A stretch of DNA of 64,000 bases from Piscinibacter sp. XHJ-5 (GTDB taxonomy: Bacteria; Pseudomonadota; Gammaproteobacteria; Burkholderiales; Burkholderiaceae_C): the NCBI RefSeq assembly GCF_029855045.1, contig NZ_CP123228.1:2790001-2854000 (forward strand), read 5' to 3'. The notes beneath the pieces are model-generated. The model was given only the letters and a program-made list of their open reading frames with translations, did no database searches and had not been told where the DNA came from. Made by a program: the position numbers and the translations under genes. Positions 53,448-64,000 of the stretch are shown here, piece by piece; the stretch's first letter is position 1, and every line of letters begins with the position of its first letter.

Positions 53448-55130
53448 TCACCAGTGGCGAAAGCGCTTCGGCGGCTGGTAGAGGCCGTGCGAAGCGCGGA
53501 CCAGGTCGCGCATGCTGCGCGCGGCGAGCAGGTTGCGCGTGGCATCCCGCGGATCGATGCCGAGATCGTGCGGGCGCCGGATGATGCCGCGGTCACGCAG
53601 GTTCTCCACCATGCGGCGATCGCGCGCCAGGCCGACGGCGGTGTAGCCGGCGACGCCGCGGATCGCCTGCTCCCGCTCGGCGTCGCTGCGGCACAGCAGC
53701 AGGTTGGCGATGCCTTCTTCCGTGAGCACGTGCGTGACGTCATCGCCGTAGATCATGATCGGCGGCAGGTCCATGCCGGCTTGCTCCTGCAGCGTCCAGG
53801 CGTCGAGCCGCTCGACGAACGCCGGCTGCATGTGCTCGCGAAAGGTCTCGACCATCTGGACGACGAGCTTCTGCCCGCGCGGCGTCCCGGCAGCGCCGCT
53901 GCGCCCGGCACGGGCCTGTTGGCCGGCCTTCAGCCAGGCCGCGCTGGCGTGGCGGCGCCCTCGCGCATCGGCGCCCATGTTGGGCGCCCCGCCGAAGCCG
54001 GCGATGCGGCCCAGGGTGGCCGTGGAGCTGTTGCCGTCCAGATCCATTTGCAGCGTCGAGCCGATGAACAGGTCGCAGGCGTAGTGGCCGGCTGCCTGGC
54101 AGAAGGCACGATTGCTGCGCAAGCTGCCGTCGGCACCGGTGAAGAAGACGTCGGAGCGAGCGCGGATGTAGTCCTCCATGCCGAGCTCCGAGCCGAAGGA
54201 ATGCACCGACTCGACCCACCCCGCCTCGATCGCGGGGATGAGCGCCGGATGCGGGTTCAGCGCCCAGTGCCGGCAGATCTTTCCTTTCAGCCCGAGCGAC
54301 TCGCCGTACGTCGGCAGCAGCAGCTCGATGGCGGCGGTGTCGAAGCCGATGCCGTGGTTGAGACGCTGCACGCCGTACTCGGCGTAGATGCCCTTGATGG
54401 CCATCATCGCCATCAGCACCTGCACCTCGCTGATCTGCGCGGGGTCGCGGGTGAACAGCGGCTCGATGAAGTTGGGCCGCGGGGCACGCACGACGAAGTC
54501 GACCCAGTCGGCGGGCACGTCGACGCGCGGCAGCGTGGTGCTGCGCCCGTCCACCAGCTCGTTGACTTGCGCGATCACGATGCCGCCCGAAAAGGCAGTG
54601 GCTTCGACGATGGCCGGCGTGTCTTCGGTGTTCGGACCGGTGTACAGGTTGCCCTCGGCATCCGCCGCGTGCGCGGCCACCAGCGCCACCTTCGGCGTGA
54701 GGTCGACGAAGTAGCGCGCGAACAGCTCCAGGTAGGTGTGGATGGCGCCGATCTCGATGCGGTTGGCCGAGACCAGCTTCGCCAGGCGCGCGCCCTGCGG
54801 GCCCGAGAAGCTGAAGTCGAGCCGGCGCGCCACGCCGTTCTCGAAGATGTCCAGGTGCTCGGGCAGGGCCAGCACCGACTGCACCATGTGCAGGTCGTGC
54901 ACCCGCTGCGGATCCAGCTGCACCAGCGCCCTGGCGAGGAAGTCGGCCTGCTTCTGGTTGTTGCCTTCCAGGCAGACCCGGTCGCCCGGCTCCAGCGTGG
55001 CCTCGAGCAGTGCGCCGATCCCGTCGGTGGCCACCTGCTTGCCCACCAGCCGCCCGCCGAGTTCCCGCCGTGCCCTTGCCAGCCGGTCGGCACGGTTGAC
55101 GGCCTTGGTGTTCCAGTTGATGCGGTCCAT
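53448..55130 (-). CDS. mdcA: Malonate decarboxylase alpha subunit MdcA
   Basis: 560 residues from the ATG at 55130 (MDRINWNTKAVNRADRLARA). CoA-transferase-type subunit that exchanges acetyl-S-MdcC with malonate. CLEGNNQKQADFLA, RLNHGIGFDTAAIELLLPTY and GSTLQMDLDGNSSTAT are family blocks. First gene of the mdcACDEGBH transcript; promoter with bipartite element at 55161-55190. Confidence 0.94.
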   Translation of the reverse strand: MDRINWNTKAVNRADRLARARRELGGRLVGKQVATDGIGALLEATLEPGDRVCLEGNNQKQADFLARALVQLDPQRVHDLHMVQSVLALPEHLDIFENGVARRLDFSFSGPQGARLAKLVSANRIEIGAIHTYLELFARYFVDLTPKVALVAAHAADAEGNLYTGPNTEDTPAIVEATAFSGGIVIAQVNELVDGRSTTLPRVDVPADWVDFVVRAPRPNFIEPLFTRDPAQISEVQVLMAMMAIKGIYAEYGVQRLNHGIGFDTAAIELLLPTYGESLGLKGKICRHWALNPHPALIPAIEAGWVESVHSFGSELGMEDYIRARSDVFFTGADGSLRSNRAFCQAAGHYACDLFIGSTLQMDLDGNSSTATLGRIAGFGGAPNMGADARGRRHASAAWLKAGQQARAGRSGAAGTPRGQKLVVQMVETFREHMQPAFVERLDAWTLQEQAGMDLPPIMIYGDDVTHVLTEEGIANLLLCRSDAEREQAIRGVAGYTAVGLARDRRMVENLRDRGIIRRPHDLGIDPRDATRNLLAARSMRDLVRASHGLYQPPKRFRHW

Positions 55131-55160
55131 GAGGCGAACGGTATCGGACGCGCCCGACCG

Positions 55161-55190
55161 GATCAATCAACCTGGATCCAGGACCTTTAC
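55161..55190 (-). promoter_or_regulatory. MdcR-type bipartite element before mdcA
   Basis: On the minus strand: GTAAAGGTC, ten bases (CTGGATCCAG, itself a palindrome), GTTGATTGATC. Same arrangement as at 48901-48930. It lies 31 bases before mdcA, with TTGATT as a possible -35 box and GATACC as a weak -10. Confidence 0.65.
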
Positions 55191-55215
55191 GCCGACCGGA
55201 ACGGTCGGCGGCGCA

Positions 55216-56130
55216 TCAGTTGAGCCCGGCCTTGACCTTGCGGCTTGCCGCCAGCAAGGCCAGCAGGTTCGGATCACGCTCGCGCGAGCGCAGGAAGCTC
55301 ACCGCGATCTGCTGGCGGATGCGGTACTTCTCGGACAGCGGCACCAGCTTGACGCCGGCCGGGAGCACGCCCCGCACACGACCCGGCAGCAGCGTGCAGC
55401 CGATGCCGCCGCCCACGAGGTTCATCAGCGAGAAGATGTCGCCGGTGCGCATGACGACCGTCGGAGTGAATCCGGCCATGCGGAAGGCGTCGATGAAGCC
55501 GCTGTAGGTCACGAAGCCTTCGGTGAGGCTGACGAAGCGTTCGTCCGCGCACGTGCCCAGGTCCACTTCCCCTCGTCCCGCGAGCGCCGACGTGGCCGGC
55601 GCCGCGAAGAAGATGTCGTCTTCGAACAGCGGCTGCGACTCGATGTCCGATCCGCCCTCGGGCAGTCCCATGAGACAGGCGTCGATGGCACCGTCGCGCA
55701 GCTTGCGCAGCAGGTCTTCGTTCGAGCCGAGCACGAGCTCGGTCTGGATGTCCGGCTTGCGCAGCTTCAGCTCCATGACGAGCGCCGGCAGGGTACCGCT
55801 GGTCAGCGAATAGAGCGAGCCGATGCGGATGCGGTCGGCGGCGTAGCCGGCCAGCTCGCGCGTGGACCGGATCCCTTCGGCCATCGTGCGCAGCACGTCG
55901 CGCGCGACGTCGGCCAGCGCGTGTGCCGCGTCGTTCGGCTGCAGGTTGCGGCCTTCGAGGCGAAAGAGCTTGCACCGCGTGCCTGTCTCCAGCGAGTGCA
56001 GCGCACGGTGGACGCTCACCGCGCTCACGCCGAGCTGCTCCGCCGCCCGCGTGAGGTTGCCGGTCTCCATGAAGGCGAGCAGGATCTCGAGCTTGCGGAA
56101 CGTGATCTCTTCGTCGATGCGAGGCAGCAT
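55216..56130 (-). CDS. mdcR: LysR-family regulator of malonate utilisation MdcR
   Basis: 304 residues. The N-terminal helix-turn-helix reads RKLEILLAFMETGNLTRAAE followed by VSAVSVHRALHSLE, as in MdcR proteins of this order. It is upstream of mdcA in the same direction, 85 bases away. Expected to activate mdcA and the carrier gene through the bipartite motif; this is inferred from the shared elements. Confidence 0.85.
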   Translation of the reverse strand: MLPRIDEEITFRKLEILLAFMETGNLTRAAEQLGVSAVSVHRALHSLETGTRCKLFRLEGRNLQPNDAAHALADVARDVLRTMAEGIRSTRELAGYAADRIRIGSLYSLTSGTLPALVMELKLRKPDIQTELVLGSNEDLLRKLRDGAIDACLMGLPEGGSDIESQPLFEDDIFFAAPATSALAGRGEVDLGTCADERFVSLTEGFVTYSGFIDAFRMAGFTPTVVMRTGDIFSLMNLVGGGIGCTLLPGRVRGVLPAGVKLVPLSEKYRIRQQIAVSFLRSRERDPNLLALLAASRKVKAGLN

Positions 56131-56205
56131 GGTCGGCCCGTTGGACGGATTGCCGCAGGTTACCTCGTCCCGGGTCGATGGGCGTGCAGGTGCAGGTCCA
56201 TCGCA

Positions 56206-57486
56206 TCAGCCGCGGAACACGTGGCGATCGAGCGACGACTGCTTCATCTCGATCGAATAGCCGGGCCGGCTCGGCGGCATGTACGCCGCCCCGCGCACGA
56301 CGCAGGGGTCGACGAAGTGCTCGTGCAGGTGGTCGACGTACTCGATCACGCGGCCTTCCTTGGTCCCGGCGATGCAGAGGTAGTCGATCATCGACAGGTG
56401 CTGCACGTACTCGCACAGGCCGACGCCGCCGGCGTGCGGGCACACCTTCAGGCCGTGCCGGGCGGCCATGAGCATGACGGCCAGCACCTCGTTGACGCCG
56501 CCGAGCCGGCAGGCGTCGATCTGCACCACATCCACCGCGCCGCGCATGATGAACTGCTTGAACATGATGCGGTTCTGGCACATCTCGCCGGTGGCCACCT
56601 GCATGGCGCCACGCATCGCGTCGCGGATGCGGCGATGACCCTCGACGTCGTCGGGGCTGGTCGGCTCCTCGATGAACCACGGCTTCGCGAAGCGCAGGTC
56701 CTGGAGCCAGTCGATGGCCTGGTCGACGTCCCACACCTGGTTCGCATCGATCATGAGCTGCCGGTCCGGGCCGAGCACCTCGCGCGCGATGCGCAGGCGG
56801 CGCACGTCGTCGGCGCGGTCACGGCCGACCTTGAGCTTGATGTGCGAGAAGCCGGCATCGACCGCTTCCTGCGCAAGTCGGCGCAGCTTCTCGTCGTCGT
56901 AGCCCAGCCAGCCGGCCGACGTCGTGTAGCAGGGATAGCCGTTCGCGAGCAGGTCGGCGAGTCGCTCGGCCTTGCCGTTCGCGCGCTCGTGCAGCAGCGC
57001 CAGCGCCGCATCGGGGGTGATGCAGTCGGTGATGTAGCGGAAGTCGATGCAGCGCACCAGCTGCTCGGGCGACATGTCGGCCACCAGGCGCCAGACGGGC
57101 TTGCCTTCGGCCTTGGCCCACAGGTCCCAGGCCGCGTTCACGACCGCGCCCGTGGCCAGGTGGATCACGCCCTTGTCCGGCCCGATCCAGCGCAGCTGGC
57201 TGTCCGAGGTGACGTGGCGCCAGAAGCGGCCCATGTCCGCGGCGATCCACTCCAGATCGAGGCCGACCAGGAGATGGCGCATCGCCTCGATCGCCGCGCA
57301 GCAGATGTCGTTGCCGCGCCCGATGGTGAAGGTGAGACCGTGCCCCTCGAGGCCGGGTTGATCGGTCTCCAGGACCACATAGGCCGCCGAGTAGTCCGGG
57401 TCCGCGTTCATCGCGTCGGAGCCGTCGAGGTGCTGCGAGGTGGGAAAGCGCACGTCGAGCACGCGCAGGGAGCGGATCGTGGTCAT
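56206..57486 (-). CDS. L-fuconate dehydratase (enolase superfamily)
   Basis: 426 residues. The KxK motif HIKLKVGRDR, metal ligands in MIDANQVWDVD, FIEEPTSPDD and ATGEMCQNR, and His in CPHAGGVGLCEYVQ are as in fuconate dehydratases. Dehydrates L-fuconate to 2-keto-3-deoxyfuconate. The rest of a fucose pathway is not in the window; an exported amidohydrolase and a binding protein lie upstream. Confidence 0.88.
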   Translation of the reverse strand: MTTIRSLRVLDVRFPTSQHLDGSDAMNADPDYSAAYVVLETDQPGLEGHGLTFTIGRGNDICCAAIEAMRHLLVGLDLEWIAADMGRFWRHVTSDSQLRWIGPDKGVIHLATGAVVNAAWDLWAKAEGKPVWRLVADMSPEQLVRCIDFRYITDCITPDAALALLHERANGKAERLADLLANGYPCYTTSAGWLGYDDEKLRRLAQEAVDAGFSHIKLKVGRDRADDVRRLRIAREVLGPDRQLMIDANQVWDVDQAIDWLQDLRFAKPWFIEEPTSPDDVEGHRRIRDAMRGAMQVATGEMCQNRIMFKQFIMRGAVDVVQIDACRLGGVNEVLAVMLMAARHGLKVCPHAGGVGLCEYVQHLSMIDYLCIAGTKEGRVIEYVDHLHEHFVDPCVVRGAAYMPPSRPGYSIEMKQSSLDRHVFRG

Positions 57487-57696
57487 GGTGGTCGTTGTCG
57501 CTGACGCGGGTGGAAGGCGTGCTGCTCAAGCCTGGGCGACACGCTGGCGCCGGACGCCCAGGCCATCGATGATGCACACGAACCTGTCCGCCTGGTCCAC
57601 GCAGGGTCGAAGGCGCGGCTCGATGGCCAGCGCATTGCCGAGCGTGCGGTCGGCGACCGGCGCGCGGTCGTGCCATTGTGGCGCGACCGCCGGCTC

Positions 57697-58743
57697 TCAC
57701 TCGTGGTGGTGACGGTCCGGCCTGTGCCGGCGATAGAACGCGAGGGCGTTCTTGAACATCACCTTGTCGCGCACCTCGGTGCCCATCGGGGCGAGGTATT
57801 CCTCGGCGATGGCGATCTGCGCCTCGAAGGTGCCGTGCAAGCCGATCACCGGCCAGTTGCTGCCCCAGATCAGGCGGTCGGCGCCGAAAGCGGTCATCAG
57901 CACGTCGAAGTGCGCCTTGTACGAGGCGAGGTCGGTCGGGGACGGGAAGACCACGTCGCCTGGGGCGTACATGTCATAGAACGACGAGAACTTCATGTGC
58001 ACGTTCGGGCAGACGTCGGCGAGTCGGCGAATCTCCAGTTCCCACGTGGGATCGACAGGCGGGGGACCCTTGGCGCCACCCAGGTGGTCGATGATGATGC
58101 GCAGGTCGGGCACCGCAGTGCACAGCGCCTGCACCTGATCCTTCGGGTTCTTCGTCCCTCGGCTGATGATGTCGAGCGTCATGCCGCGCCGTGCCAGGTC
58201 GCGCAGGCTGGCCAGCTGTGCCGGGCTGAGCGTGATGCCTTCGGCCGGACCCGTGAGATAGCCGCGGATTCCCACGAAGCGCGGGTCGCGCGCGAAACGC
58301 GCCAGGTCGCGGGCGAAGGTCGATGCGCCGATCTCGAGGTTGCCGACGAAGAACGAATAGAACCTGTCGTGCCGGACCAGGTCGAGGATCCACTGGTTGT
58401 CTTCGACGATGCCGCTCGCTTCCACGATCCCGGCCGTCACGATGCCGTTGGCCCGGGCGATGGCGGTGTACTCCGGCGGCAGCACGTCGCGGAAGATCGG
58501 CCCTTCCGCAGGCGTCGGCCACGGCACGCCGCCGGGTCGCGTGACCTGCCAGAAGTGAATATGGGTCTCGACGATGGGCCGCTTGCCAGGAGGCGCCCGG
58601 CGTTCGGCCTGCTCGACCGCAGCGCGCAGCGCACGGTCATCGGCATCGTCGTGCGCGCCCGCCGTGGGTGCCCAGGTCATGCTCAGCAATGCCGCCGCCG
58701 CGGCGGCCCAGCGCACAAAGCCTTTCCTCACTGTGCCCGTCAT
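57697..58743 (-). CDS. Exported amidohydrolase (lactonase-like)
   Basis: 348 residues with a signal peptide (MTGTVRKGFVRWAAAAAALL, end near AGAHD). TIM-barrel amidohydrolase with THIHFWQ, IIDHLGGAKG and LIWGSNWPVIG, close to L-fuconolactonase-like enzymes. Family members are usually cytoplasmic, so the signal is unusual. It lies next to the fuconate dehydratase gene and may hydrolyse a sugar lactone in the periplasm. Confidence 0.78.
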   Translation of the reverse strand: MTGTVRKGFVRWAAAAAALLSMTWAPTAGAHDDADDRALRAAVEQAERRAPPGKRPIVETHIHFWQVTRPGGVPWPTPAEGPIFRDVLPPEYTAIARANGIVTAGIVEASGIVEDNQWILDLVRHDRFYSFFVGNLEIGASTFARDLARFARDPRFVGIRGYLTGPAEGITLSPAQLASLRDLARRGMTLDIISRGTKNPKDQVQALCTAVPDLRIIIDHLGGAKGPPPVDPTWELEIRRLADVCPNVHMKFSSFYDMYAPGDVVFPSPTDLASYKAHFDVLMTAFGADRLIWGSNWPVIGLHGTFEAQIAIAEEYLAPMGTEVRDKVMFKNALAFYRRHRPDRHHHE

Positions 58744-58886
58744 TTGCGTCTCCTTGTCAGGTGGGTCCGGGTGCTGCTCGAGCGCGAAGGTGAAACGTCC
58801 TCGGTTGCCGTCGACACCGTGAAGATCGGCATGGGACATCCGTGGCGGTGCCTCGAGCACGAACACCGCCGCGAGTCGATCGAGCC

Positions 58887-59648
58887 TCAGCCGTGGAACT
58901 TCTTGTGGATCGCCGCGAGCAGACCGTTGGTGGTGTTCGTCTGGATCCACTCGTTGATCCATCCCTGCAGCTTGGCCTCTCCCTTGCGCATGCCGATGCC
59001 CAGCGGGAAGCCCTTCATGACGAACTTGACCTCGATGTCACGCTGGGGGGCGCTGTCGCGGATCGTCTTGACGAGTGCCGGTGACGTGGCGACAACCTCC
59101 ACCTGGCCGCTGGCGACGGCCGTGATCAGCGTCGCGTCGTCGTCGAAGCGAACGATCTGCGCGCCCTTGGCCCCCTCGGTCGCGAGCTTGTCGTTCGTCG
59201 TGCCGCGCGTGGTCGCCACCCGCTTGCCCGCCAGGTCTTCGAATCCCTTGATGGGGACGTTTTTCGGACCCGCGATCACGGACAGGATCTGCGCGTAAGG
59301 CACGGAGAAGTCGATGACCTTCTCGCGCTCGGGCGTGACCGACAGCGACGAGACCACGATGTCCGCCTTGCCGGTCTGCAGGAAGGGGATGCGGTTGGCG
59401 CCGGTCGTCTGCACGATCTCGAGTTCGACCCCGAGGTCCTTGGCCAGCAGGCGCGCGGTCTCGACGTCGGAGCCGGTGGGGTTCATCTGCCCGTCGGTCA
59501 TGCCGTACGGCGGCACGCCGAGATCGATGGCGATGCGGATCTTCTTCGCGGCCTTGATGTCGTCGAACAGGTCGGCATGCGCGCTGGCCATGGCGGCGAC
59601 GGCGGCGAGCGCCACAGTGCACTTGAGCAACGTGGAACGACGGATCAT
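58887..59648 (-). CDS. Family-3 ABC solute-binding protein
   Basis: 253 residues, signal peptide MIRRSTLLKCTVALAAVAAM with cleavage near AHADL. Mature part IRIAIDLGVPPYGMTDGQ, GSDVETARLLAKDLG and VVSSLSVTPEREKVIDFSVP are classic family-3 strands. No permease or ATPase gene adjoins it, so it may serve a remote transporter. Upstream promoter region has three TTGGTNAGGCCA-type repeats. Confidence 0.85.
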   Translation of the reverse strand: MIRRSTLLKCTVALAAVAAMASAHADLFDDIKAAKKIRIAIDLGVPPYGMTDGQMNPTGSDVETARLLAKDLGVELEIVQTTGANRIPFLQTGKADIVVSSLSVTPEREKVIDFSVPYAQILSVIAGPKNVPIKGFEDLAGKRVATTRGTTNDKLATEGAKGAQIVRFDDDATLITAVASGQVEVVATSPALVKTIRDSAPQRDIEVKFVMKGFPLGIGMRKGEAKLQGWINEWIQTNTTNGLLAAIHKKFHG

Positions 59649-60035
59649 CGTGGGTCTCCTTGCAGTGGTGGACAACGGACACCAGCCTCGCAGGCTGTTG
59701 CCCCGGAACAAGCACAGCTCTTCTTTTTTGTGTGTGCAGCGTCGACGCGGTCGACCTTCGAGCCCTGCGACGGGGGACTCCGGTCGTCGCGTTCGATCGG
59801 GCTTTTTGGTCAGGCCACCTTGGTAAGGCCAATATAGTCACGTCGCAAAGCGGCCTGACCAGTGGAAACCCTCGACGCTGGAATCGCGTCACCCCGTGCA
59901 TGCGGGATGCCGCTCGCAGCCGACTGTCGAGGGGCGGGGGCCGCACGCTTGCGGCGTCCTGTTGCCCAGGGCATTCCCCTGTCCCTGCCCGAGTGCCCCG
60001 AGCGCAGAATGGTCCGACGGCCAAGGGGAACAAGC
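59649..60035. promoter_or_regulatory. Divergent promoter region with three TTGGTNAGGCC repeats
   Basis: 387 bases between two divergent binding-protein genes. TTGGTCAGGCCA at 59806-59817 and TTGGTAAGGCCA at 59820-59831 are direct repeats 14 bases apart; GGCCTGACCA at 59852-59861 is an inverted copy. The core resembles FCD-type GntR operators (TGGTCNGACCA). A TATATT box on the minus strand lies between the second and third copy. No GntR gene is in the window near here. Confidence 0.5.
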
Positions 60036-61631
60036 ATGATGTATGACCGGCTTGCCTTTGCACTCGTGGCGTCGATGACCGCCGGGATTGCAGCCGCACA
60101 GACTGCCGACAGCCCCGACGCCAAGCCGGCGCCCAAGCCGGAAAGCACCACCGTCACGGTGGTCCAGCCGAGCGAGCTGGCCGTTCCGCGCGTGCTGCCG
60201 CCCTGTGTGCCCGGCAAGTGTCCGTTTCCCGATCAGAAGGTCACCGTCATCGCCACGAAGAGCGCCATCAGCCTGGCGCTGCTCGAAGTGAAGGACGAGT
60301 TCGAGGCCGCCACCGGTGCCCAGCTCGAGATTGTCCGGGCGCCGGGCATCGAGCACTTTCCGACCATCATCTCCGACCTCACCAACCGTGTCGGCAAGTA
60401 CGACGCGTCGATCGCCGGCGGCTGGTGGCTGGGCGACATGGTGGCCGGCGGGCACCTCCTGCCCTACGACAAGTTCTACGACGATCCGCGCTTTCCCAAG
60501 TGGAGCATCGACGACGTGCTGCCCGGCCCGCGCAACTTGCTGTCCTATGGCGGCAAGAAATACATGGTCGCCTACGACCACGACGGCCAGGTGATGTACT
60601 ACCGCCGCGACCTGCTCGACGACGCACGTCACCAGGCGGCGTTCAGGCAGAAGTACGGCCGTGCGCTCGCGGTGCCGCAGACCTGGGCGGAGTTTCGCGA
60701 TGCCGTGGAGTACTTCACCGGGCAGGACCTGAACGGCGACGGCACGCCCGACCACGGCATCGTGCTGGCGCTCAAGCCGGGCAGCCAGGGCATGTTCAAC
60801 TACATGTCGCTGTCGGCTTCGTTCCTGATCGGTCCCACCAACGCCCGGCTGTACTGGTTCGATCCGCAGACCATGCAGCCGCTGATCGAAAGCCCCGGCC
60901 ATCTGCGCGCCCTCGAGGTGTTCGTCGACCTCGTGAAGTTCGGTCCGCGCGAGATGCTGGCCTGGGACCACGGCCGCGGCTGGGACCACTTTCTCGCCGG
61001 CCGCGCCGCATTCGCGCTGACCTGGGGCGACCTGGGCGCGCTGGCGCAGCAGTCGGGCAGCCGCGTGAAAGGCAAGACCGGAGCGGCACCCATCCCCGGC
61101 ACCCACGAGTACTACGACATCGCCCAGTCGAAGTGGGTCAAGACCGACGGCGTCAACCGCGTCGGCAACACCACGGGTGCGTCCTGGGCCGGGGTCATCT
61201 CCCGGTACTCCAAGGTCCCCGAAGCGACCTACTTCCTGCTGGCGCTGCTGGCCAACAAGGAGAAGTCGCTGGTGTACGCGGCGCGCGGCTCGGACGGCGT
61301 CGACCCGGGCCGCAGGTTCCACTTCCTGGCGCCCGAAGGCACGGGCAGCGTCGCGCCCTACGTCAAGGCGGGCTGGGACGAGGCGGACGTGCGCGACTAC
61401 CTCAGCGCGTTCCAGCGCGTGTTCAGCGACAAGCAGCAGTTTCCCTACCTTCGCATTCCCGGGACCTACAGCTACTGGCTGGCGCTCGACCTGCACCTGG
61501 TGGAGGCCGCCAGCGGCCAACTGAGTCCCGCCGCGGCGCTCAAGGCCACGGCAGTGGACTTCGAAGAGATCACGATCCGTCTGGGACGCGAGAGGCAACG
61601 CGAGGCTTATCGGACTTCGCTCGGATTCTGA
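60036..61631 (+). CDS. Extracellular solute-binding protein (family 1 type)
   Basis: 531 residues. Signal peptide from [20 protein letters not shown] to AQT, then a linker rich in Pro/Lys and a sugar-type binding fold ([47 protein letters not shown]). AAGGGG precedes the ATG at 60036. It is followed after 6 bases by a hybrid kinase and by no permease, so a sensing role is likely, in the way TorT serves TorS. Confidence 0.75.
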   Translation: MMYDRLAFALVASMTAGIAAAQTADSPDAKPAPKPESTTVTVVQPSELAVPRVLPPCVPGKCPFPDQKVTVIATKSAISLALLEVKDEFEAATGAQLEIVRAPGIEHFPTIISDLTNRVGKYDASIAGGWWLGDMVAGGHLLPYDKFYDDPRFPKWSIDDVLPGPRNLLSYGGKKYMVAYDHDGQVMYYRRDLLDDARHQAAFRQKYGRALAVPQTWAEFRDAVEYFTGQDLNGDGTPDHGIVLALKPGSQGMFNYMSLSASFLIGPTNARLYWFDPQTMQPLIESPGHLRALEVFVDLVKFGPREMLAWDHGRGWDHFLAGRAAFALTWGDLGALAQQSGSRVKGKTGAAPIPGTHEYYDIAQSKWVKTDGVNRVGNTTGASWAGVISRYSKVPEATYFLLALLANKEKSLVYAARGSDGVDPGRRFHFLAPEGTGSVAPYVKAGWDEADVRDYLSAFQRVFSDKQQFPYLRIPGTYSYWLALDLHLVEAASGQLSPAAALKATAVDFEEITIRLGRERQREAYRTSLGF

Positions 61632-61637
61632 GCGCGC

Positions 61638-64000
<2,363 letters not shown>

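Overview
The window looks like part of a Burkholderiales (beta-proteobacterial) chromosome, closest in style to the Comamonadaceae/Sphaerotilaceae group. The grounds are very high GC, dense co-directional operons with ATGA and TGATG start/stop overlaps, the familiar Burkholderiales intergenic repeat around TTCGCCCTGAGC..TGTCGAAGGGCT, a DUF3563 protein, and malonate decarboxylase and phosphonate gene sets of that lineage. I saw no rRNA, tRNA, CRISPR array, intact insertion sequence or phage module. Species cannot be named from sequence alone. LAYOUT. (1) 36-11703: a nearly complete phosphonate locus. phnCDE (importer) and an HD-family gene run rightwards; phnGHIJ, a GNAT gene, phnK, phnL and phnM (C-P lyase) run leftwards as a tightly overlapped operon; phnF (GntR regulator), a DUF1045 gene and phnN run rightwards from the divergent promoter at 9551-9644. 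(2) 11658-23090: a patchy region with a phosphate theme: SixA phosphatase, Tat-exported phospholipase C, a CYTH-CHAD protein translationally coupled to a hemolysin III-type membrane protein, a divergent PPK2 polyphosphate kinase, and a frameshifted PhoX-like phosphatase. Gene relics lie between them (a 56-bp ppk2 fragment, a CorA/ZntB fragment, a histidine-kinase fragment), which marks old rearrangement. (3) 23219-26514: mtnA with a convergent class II aldolase, the gene pair of the DHAP shunt, then a secreted protein of unknown function. (4) 26576-36151: a nitrogen-assimilation block read leftwards: a Nac-like LysR regulator, a dedicated biotin carrier and biotin carboxylase, pxpB, pxpC, a second carrier without the biotin lysine, pxpA, then an SDR and a polar amino-acid ABC transporter. 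The two transcription units start at matching 41-bp elements containing the ATA-N9-TAT motif known for Nac. (5) 36514-41258: a five-gene catabolic operon (aminotransferase, RraA/HMG-aldolase-like, D-2-hydroxyacid dehydrogenase, gluconate 5-dehydrogenase-like SDR, idonate/sorbitol dehydrogenase-like). (6) 41598-47328: a LytS/LytTR pair whose kinase has lost its catalytic residues, two periplasmic proteins and a PAS hybrid histidine kinase. (7) 47450-56130: the malonate decarboxylase locus mdcR-A-C-D-E-G-B-H plus a MatC-like carrier, with one bipartite 30-bp motif at both the mdcA and transporter promoters. (8) 56206-59648: L-fuconate dehydratase, an exported amidohydrolase and a lone solute-binding protein. 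(9) 60036-64000: a sugar-type solute-binding protein fused in an operon to a hybrid histidine kinase that runs off the right edge. HOW THE GENES WORK TOGETHER. Phosphonates would enter through PhnCDE, be cleaved by PhnGHIJ with PhnM/PhnN processing, and feed a phosphate economy that includes polyphosphate (PPK2, CHAD). 5-oxoproline would be opened to glutamate by PxpABC under nitrogen control, with the neighbouring transporter supplying substrate. Malonate would be taken up by the MatC-like carrier and decarboxylated to acetate by Mdc. The points most worth following up are the biotin carboxylase module inside the 5-oxoprolinase operon with its non-biotinylatable carrier, the paired Nac and MdcR operator elements, and the LytS-like pseudokinase.
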